The notes under the pieces are model-generated. The model saw only the letters and a program-made list of their open reading frames with translations. It made no database searches and had not been told where the DNA came from. 9,977 nucleotides of DNA. Origin: an uncultured Selenomonadaceae bacterium (GTDB lineage: Bacteria; Bacillota; Negativicutes; Selenomonadales; Selenomonadaceae). Location of the stretch: NCBI GenBank assembly GCA_905236785.1, contig CAJOQC010000065.1:1-9977 (forward strand), in the 5' to 3' direction. This document shows positions 6,604 to 9,977 of this stretch, in pieces; the stretch's first letter is position 1; the number at the start of each line of letters is the position of its first letter. The position numbers were made by a program, and so were the translations under genes.

Positions 6604-7251
6604 CTATTCGCCGCGAATTGCCTTTATAGCGGCGGCAACGTCCGCCTGCCCATAAACAGCCGAGCCGGCCACAAGAACGTTCGCCCCTGCCTCTCTTACG
6701 GCCTTTGATGTTTCGGCGTTGATGCCGCCGTCAACTTCGATGTCAATATCAAGTTCGTTGTCCTCAAGAGTGTGCTTGAGTATGGAAATTTTATCCAAAC
6801 TTGTTTTTATGAACTTTTGCCCGCCGTAGCCGGGGTTCACCGTCATAAGAAGAACCATGTCAACATATTCCAAAAGTTCCTCCAGCATTACAAGGGGCGT
6901 GCCGGGGTTTAGGGCGATGCCCGCTTTGCACCCGTGGTCATGAATTTGTTGGATTATCCTGTTGGCGTGCCGCGCCGCTTCGCTGTGAAAGGTGATTATA
7001 TCCGCCCCTGCGTCGGCAAATTCGGCGATATGCGTCTCCGGGTGTTCCGTCATAAGATGCACGTCAAAAACTATATCCGAAACTTTGCGAACGGATTTCA
7101 CCACCGGCGAACCAAGGGTAATGTTCGGCACGAAAGTTCCGTCCATAACGTCGATATGCACATACTCCGCGCCGGCATCCGCCACTTTCTTTATCTCATC
7201 GCCAAGACAGGAAAAATCTGCCGATAAAATCGACGGAGCTATTTTTATCAT
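6604..7251 (-). CDS. rpe: Ribulose-phosphate 3-epimerase
   Basis: Interconverts D-ribulose 5-phosphate and D-xylulose 5-phosphate in the non-oxidative pentose phosphate pathway, in the cytosol. The 215-residue TIM barrel is full length. Visible motifs are IAPSILSADF at 4-13, VHIDVMDGTFVPN with His32 and Asp34, FDVHLMT with His65, NPGYGGQKF near 139-147, and EVDGGIN with Asp174. His32, Asp34, His65 and Asp174 match the metal ligands, and the two Asp are the acid/base pair. The ATG at 7249-7251 is the only option, because the preceding in-frame codon is a stop. Its likely SD, AAGGAG, is 12 bases upstream and overlaps the rsgA stop codon. The gene follows rsgA as it does in Bacillus (yloQ-yloR). 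Confidence 0.97.
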   Translation of the reverse strand: MIKIAPSILSADFSCLGDEIKKVADAGAEYVHIDVMDGTFVPNITLGSPVVKSVRKVSDIVFDVHLMTEHPETHIAEFADAGADIITFHSEAARHANRIIQQIHDHGCKAGIALNPGTPLVMLEELLEYVDMVLLMTVNPGYGGQKFIKTSLDKISILKHTLEDNELDIDIEVDGGINAETSKAVREAGANVLVAGSAVYGQADVAAAIKAIRGE

Positions 7252-7263
7252 TTAGGTAAACAT

Positions 7264-7269
7264 CTCCTT
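7264..7269 (-). promoter_or_regulatory. Shine-Dalgarno of rpe overlapping the rsgA stop codon
   Basis: Minus-strand TAAGGAG combines the rsgA TAA (7268-7270) with AAGGAG. Spacing to the rpe ATG is 12 bases, longer than usual. Translational coupling to rsgA is plausible. Confidence 0.5.
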
Positions 7270-8122
7270 ATTTGTAGTTTTTCATCATATCAATATAGGC
7301 GTCGTAGCGTTCGACGGCGATAAGCCCTTCGGCAACGGCGCTTTTCACCGCGCAGTCAGGCTCATGGGTATGCGAACATGGCTTAAAGCGGCAACGGTCA
7401 AAATATGTGGTAAATTCGCGAAAAAGGGCGGCAAGTTCTTCTTTCGGGATGCTTGCCGTGTCTGCCGCACCAAACCCCGGAGTGTCGGCGATATAGCCTG
7501 CGCCAAAGTTTAAGAGCCGCACTGTTCTTGTGGTGTGTTGCCCTCGTTTTGTCCGTTCGCTCACCGTGTTCGTTTCGCGGTTAAATTCGGGGCAAAGGGC
7601 GTTTATAAGGGAGGACTTGCCAACCCCCGACGCGCCCATGAACACGCAAATGCCATCGGCAAGTTCGCTTCGCAGTTCGTCTATCCCCCTGTTTTCCCGC
7701 GCCGATACGCGAAGAACCTTATAGCCGATTTTTTCGTACAGAGAGAGAAACTCCGGCTGTTTTTCGGCGGGCAACAGGTCGATTTTGTTGGCGCATACAA
7801 TAATTTTTTTGGCTTTTGAATACTCCGCCAAAATCAAAAAGCGGTTTATAAGAAGGGGGTGAAAATCCGGCTCTTTGGCGGCCACCGTCACCACAATATT
7901 GTTCGCGTTGGCCACCGGCGGCCGCTTTAACAAATTGCGCCGCTCGTCGATATGTTCGATTACCCCCGCGCCGTCGGGCAAAATTTCGATACTTGCAAAA
8001 TCCCCCGCGTAAACATCGCGGTTTTTTTTCACTTTGCCCCGCAGTTTGCAGGGAATAATCTTGCCCCCCACATCGACGTAGAAGAATCCGCCGCAAATTT
8101 CCGTAATTCGTCCTGCGGGCAT
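7268..8122 (-). CDS. rsgA: Ribosome small subunit-dependent GTPase A
   Basis: A circularly permuted GTPase (YloQ/CpgA/YjeQ) that acts in late 30S subunit maturation. The 284-residue protein has an N-terminal OB fold (about 1-68). The GTPase motifs follow in permuted order: G4 NKID at 112-115, G1 GASGVGKSS from 163, and G3 DTPGF at 213-217. A C-terminal zinc knuckle follows the CX4CXHX5C pattern with Cys244, Cys249, His251 and Cys257. I chose the ATG at 8120-8122 because AGGTGG lies five bases upstream and the protein then begins with the usual short lead into the OB fold. Starting upstream would overlap the kinase gene and add a 20-residue extension. It lies 13 bases after pknB and 16 before rpe, the same order as Bacillus prkC-yloQ-yloR. 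In Bacillus, PrkC can phosphorylate this GTPase. Confidence 0.96.
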   Translation of the reverse strand: MPAGRITEICGGFFYVDVGGKIIPCKLRGKVKKNRDVYAGDFASIEILPDGAGVIEHIDERRNLLKRPPVANANNIVVTVAAKEPDFHPLLINRFLILAEYSKAKKIIVCANKIDLLPAEKQPEFLSLYEKIGYKVLRVSARENRGIDELRSELADGICVFMGASGVGKSSLINALCPEFNRETNTVSERTKRGQHTTRTVRLLNFGAGYIADTPGFGAADTASIPKEELAALFREFTTYFDRCRFKPCSHTHEPDCAVKSAVAEGLIAVERYDAYIDMMKNYK

Positions 8123-8135
8123 ACTTGCCACCTGC

Positions 8136-9911
8136 CTACAGGCTCTTGCTGCCGCCGTCGTCAAGTTGGGGCGGTGCGGCATCGCCTTCGGTCTTGGCTT
8201 TGGGCGCGGCGGCTTTTGCGCTATCGTTTTCCCTTGTGTTGCTGTTTTCGGGAGAGACGTCGGTTTTGGGCATGGGTTCGGCGACGACTAAATCAATTTC
8301 CGAGCCTTCCTCTATTTCGCTGCCCGCCGAGGGGCTTTGGCTTATCACAGTGCCTTCGGCTTGATTGCTGCCCTTTTTCGTCACCGTTCCGACGGAAAGT
8401 TTGCGGTTAACAATGCTGCCTTTGGCGGCTTGGAGTGTTCCGCCCGTCAAGTTCGGCACGGTTACTTTTTGCTTTTTCTCTTCCTTTTTGCCCTTGGAGA
8501 CGGTGATGTCAACCGTTTCGCCCTTTACGATTTTCATTGAGGGGCGTGGGTCTTGGCCGACCACCGTTCCCGCTTCTTCGTCGGAATATTTTTCGTACAC
8601 CGCGCCCAGTTTAAGACCCATTTTTTTGATTTTCGCTTCCGCATCGGCGCGAGTTAGGCCGTTAAGTTCCGGCATTTCCAAATTTTCGCCGCCTTTGCTG
8701 ACGGTGATTGTTATAAGCCGTCGCAGTTTTACCTTAGACCCCGGATCCGGCGATTGGGACACAACCTGCCCGGCGGGAATGTTGGCATCATAAGTTTCCG
8801 CCACATTGACCCGCAGGTGTTCGTCCTCTAAAATCTGCCGCGCCAAACTCATTTGTTTGCCTACCACGTCCGGCACGGCCACTTCCTCTTGACTCCAGAA
8901 ATTACCGAAGAACAGCAGCCCCACGCAAAATCCTGCGATTAAGACCGCGAACAGGCCGGCGATAAATATTTTTTTGCCCACGGAAGAAGTTTTCGTCGGC
9001 GTTTTTCTTTCGTCCGCTCTCCTGCTTGCCGTTGCTATTTCGTTTGCTTCGTCGGCGGAAATTATCTTTGTGGCAAAAACGTCCTCAACGTTGCTGTCAA
9101 TCATTTGCTCTGCCTGCGCCAAGTCGGCGGAAAATTCGGCGGCGGTGGGGCGTTGCGCCGGGTCTTTGGCCAAGGCCTTCATCACCGCAGCCTCCACCAC
9201 GGGGGGGATTGCATAGTTATACTGACGAAGGGGCGGCGGCGTTTCCTGCAAATGTTTCATGGCGATGCTTACGGGAGTTTCGCCAGTGAAGGGCAATTTT
9301 CCCGTCAGCATTTCATAAAGCACCACGCCCAAGGAATACACGTCGGACTTTGGCGTTATAAACGAGCCTTTGGCCTGTTCCGGGGAAAAATAATGCACCG
9401 AACCCACCACGTTTCCGCTGTAGGTCATGGTTGATTCCGTCACGGCACGGGCGATGCCAAAATCCGCCACTTTGGCGTGTCCTGCGTCCGTCATCAATAT
9501 GTTGTGGGGTTTTATGTCGCAATGCACGATGTTGTTGGCATGGGCGTGGGCAAGCCCGTCGGCAATTTCCCGCGCCACGTCGAGGGCTTTTTTTATGCTT
9601 AGGCTTTGCCCTTCCTTAATGTGGGATTTTAGTGTGTCACCCCGCACATATTCCATAACTATGTAATGGTCGTTGCCGTCTATGCCCACGTCGTAAATGC
9701 CCACGATGTTCGGGTGGGACAGTTTGGCCGCGCTTTTGGCTTCAAAGTGGAATTTGCCGATAAATTCTTCGTCATTGCGAAAACTTTCATGCAAAATTTT
9801 CACCGCCACCGTGCGGTCGAGCAAAAGATCCTTGGCTTTATAAACGTCGGCCATTCCTCCGCCGCCGACAAATTCTTGCAGTTCGTATCGTTGCCCCAAT
9901 ACTCGCTCCAA
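8136..9911 (-). CDS. prkC: PASTA-domain serine/threonine protein kinase (PrkC/PknB/Stk1 type)
   Basis: A membrane kinase that senses muropeptides or lipid II through extracellular PASTA repeats and signals to wall synthesis, division and translation. The kinase domain (about 9-270) shows the glycine loop GGGGMADV at 16-23, VAVK with Lys38, catalytic loop HCDIKPHN with Asp132, DFG at 150-152, and SPE at 176-178. A juxtamembrane stretch precedes one membrane helix (about 314-336). Three PASTA domains follow (about 343-406, 411-474, 482-545), then a 45-residue Ala/Pro/charged tail. The HRD arginine is Cys131, unlike the usual PrkC. The start is TTG at 9909-9911, with GGGAGG 8 bases upstream. It heads a five-gene unit ending in a PASTA transpeptidase. 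No prpC phosphatase is seen in the 66 upstream bases available. The symbol reflects the family. Confidence 0.95.
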   Translation of the reverse strand: MERVLGQRYELQEFVGGGGMADVYKAKDLLLDRTVAVKILHESFRNDEEFIGKFHFEAKSAAKLSHPNIVGIYDVGIDGNDHYIVMEYVRGDTLKSHIKEGQSLSIKKALDVAREIADGLAHAHANNIVHCDIKPHNILMTDAGHAKVADFGIARAVTESTMTYSGNVVGSVHYFSPEQAKGSFITPKSDVYSLGVVLYEMLTGKLPFTGETPVSIAMKHLQETPPPLRQYNYAIPPVVEAAVMKALAKDPAQRPTAAEFSADLAQAEQMIDSNVEDVFATKIISADEANEIATASRRADERKTPTKTSSVGKKIFIAGLFAVLIAGFCVGLLFFGNFWSQEEVAVPDVVGKQMSLARQILEDEHLRVNVAETYDANIPAGQVVSQSPDPGSKVKLRRLITITVSKGGENLEMPELNGLTRADAEAKIKKMGLKLGAVYEKYSDEEAGTVVGQDPRPSMKIVKGETVDITVSKGKKEEKKQKVTVPNLTGGTLQAAKGSIVNRKLSVGTVTKKGSNQAEGTVISQSPSAGSEIEEGSEIDLVVAEPMPKTDVSPENSNTRENDSAKAAAPKAKTEGDAAPPQLDDGGSKSL

Positions 9912-9919
9912 ATGGTATT

Positions 9920-9925
9920 CCTCCC
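9920..9925 (-). promoter_or_regulatory. Shine-Dalgarno fixing the TTG start of the kinase
   Basis: GGGAGG on the minus strand, 8 bases before TTG at 9911. No ATG is available at suitable distance, so the TTG start is well supported. Confidence 0.7.
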
Positions 9926-9933
9926 GTCGCCGA

Positions 9934-9964
9934 GTTACAGTTTGCTATGTATCATATATGTCAA
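9934..9964 (-). promoter_or_regulatory. Possible promoter of the kinase operon
   Basis: A consensus TTGACA lies on the minus strand (plus coordinates 9959-9964). The best -10 is TGTAAC (9934-9939) at 19 bases, or CTGTAA at 18, neither a strong match. If real, the operon would start with the kinase gene. The low match and the window edge keep this tentative. Confidence 0.3.
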
Positions 9965-9977
9965 AGAAAGAACATAA

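Noticed and set aside
7252..7263. A three-codon mini-ORF (ATG TTT ACC TAA) in the gap before rpe
   Set aside because: Its ATG is adjacent to the SD with no spacer, so initiation there is unlikely. I see no repeat of the pattern elsewhere in the window.
8123..8182. An in-frame extension of rsgA that overlaps the end of the kinase gene
   Set aside because: The extra 20 residues have no SD in front, while the ATG at 8122 has AGGTGG at good spacing and starts at the normal family N-terminus.
1..9977. Search for tRNA/rRNA genes, IS elements, CRISPR arrays, riboswitches or phage genes
   Set aside because: I found none. The intergenic space is under 250 bases everywhere, the genes are conserved core families, and the simple GCC-rich repeats are codon-level composition.

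Overview
The window holds nine complete protein genes and short intergenic gaps. I see no tRNA, rRNA, mobile element, CRISPR array or phage gene. Base composition is close to balanced and looks uniform. The gene set is that of an anaerobic Firmicute: a Na+-pumping decarboxylase beta subunit with its small membrane partner, a reverse rubrerythrin, and a PASTA-domain kinase next to rsgA and rpe. The Na+ decarboxylase subunits point towards the Negativicutes (Acidaminococcus/Veillonella/Phascolarctobacterium-like). This taxonomic guess is inference and was not tested by any search.

Left part (1-2650, minus strand): a promoter near 2622-2650 drives a small one-helix OadG/GcdD-type subunit and the 376-residue Na+-translocating beta subunit (GcdB/MmdB/OadB). 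A strong 15-bp intrinsic terminator follows. A type II-like L-asparaginase then begins, with its Shine-Dalgarno directly abutting the terminator U-tract. No biotin-carrier or carboxyltransferase gene is present, so this pair must borrow those subunits from elsewhere in the genome.

Middle (2582-3406): a 220-base divergent regulatory region contains a second promoter (perfect TATAAT) for a plus-strand reverse rubrerythrin, an oxidative-stress enzyme. A bidirectional terminator separates it from the convergent operon to its right.

Right part (3407-9977, minus strand): five tightly packed genes read pknB/prkC (Ser/Thr kinase with three PASTA domains) -> rsgA (ribosome-assembly GTPase) -> rpe (ribulose-phosphate epimerase) -> a TelA-family protein -> a class B penicillin-binding protein with a C-terminal PASTA domain. 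The kinase-rsgA-rpe order is the conserved prkC-yloQ-yloR block of Bacillus. The additions here are TelA and the PASTA-bearing transpeptidase, which put a muropeptide-sensing kinase and a peptidoglycan transpeptidase in one apparent transcription unit. The kinase has HCD in place of the usual HRD catalytic-loop motif.

Most of this is ordinary housekeeping sequence. I do not see an undescribed system. The points worth a second look are the attenuator-like terminator before the asparaginase, the carrier-less decarboxylase pair, the HCD kinase, and the kinase-to-transpeptidase operon.
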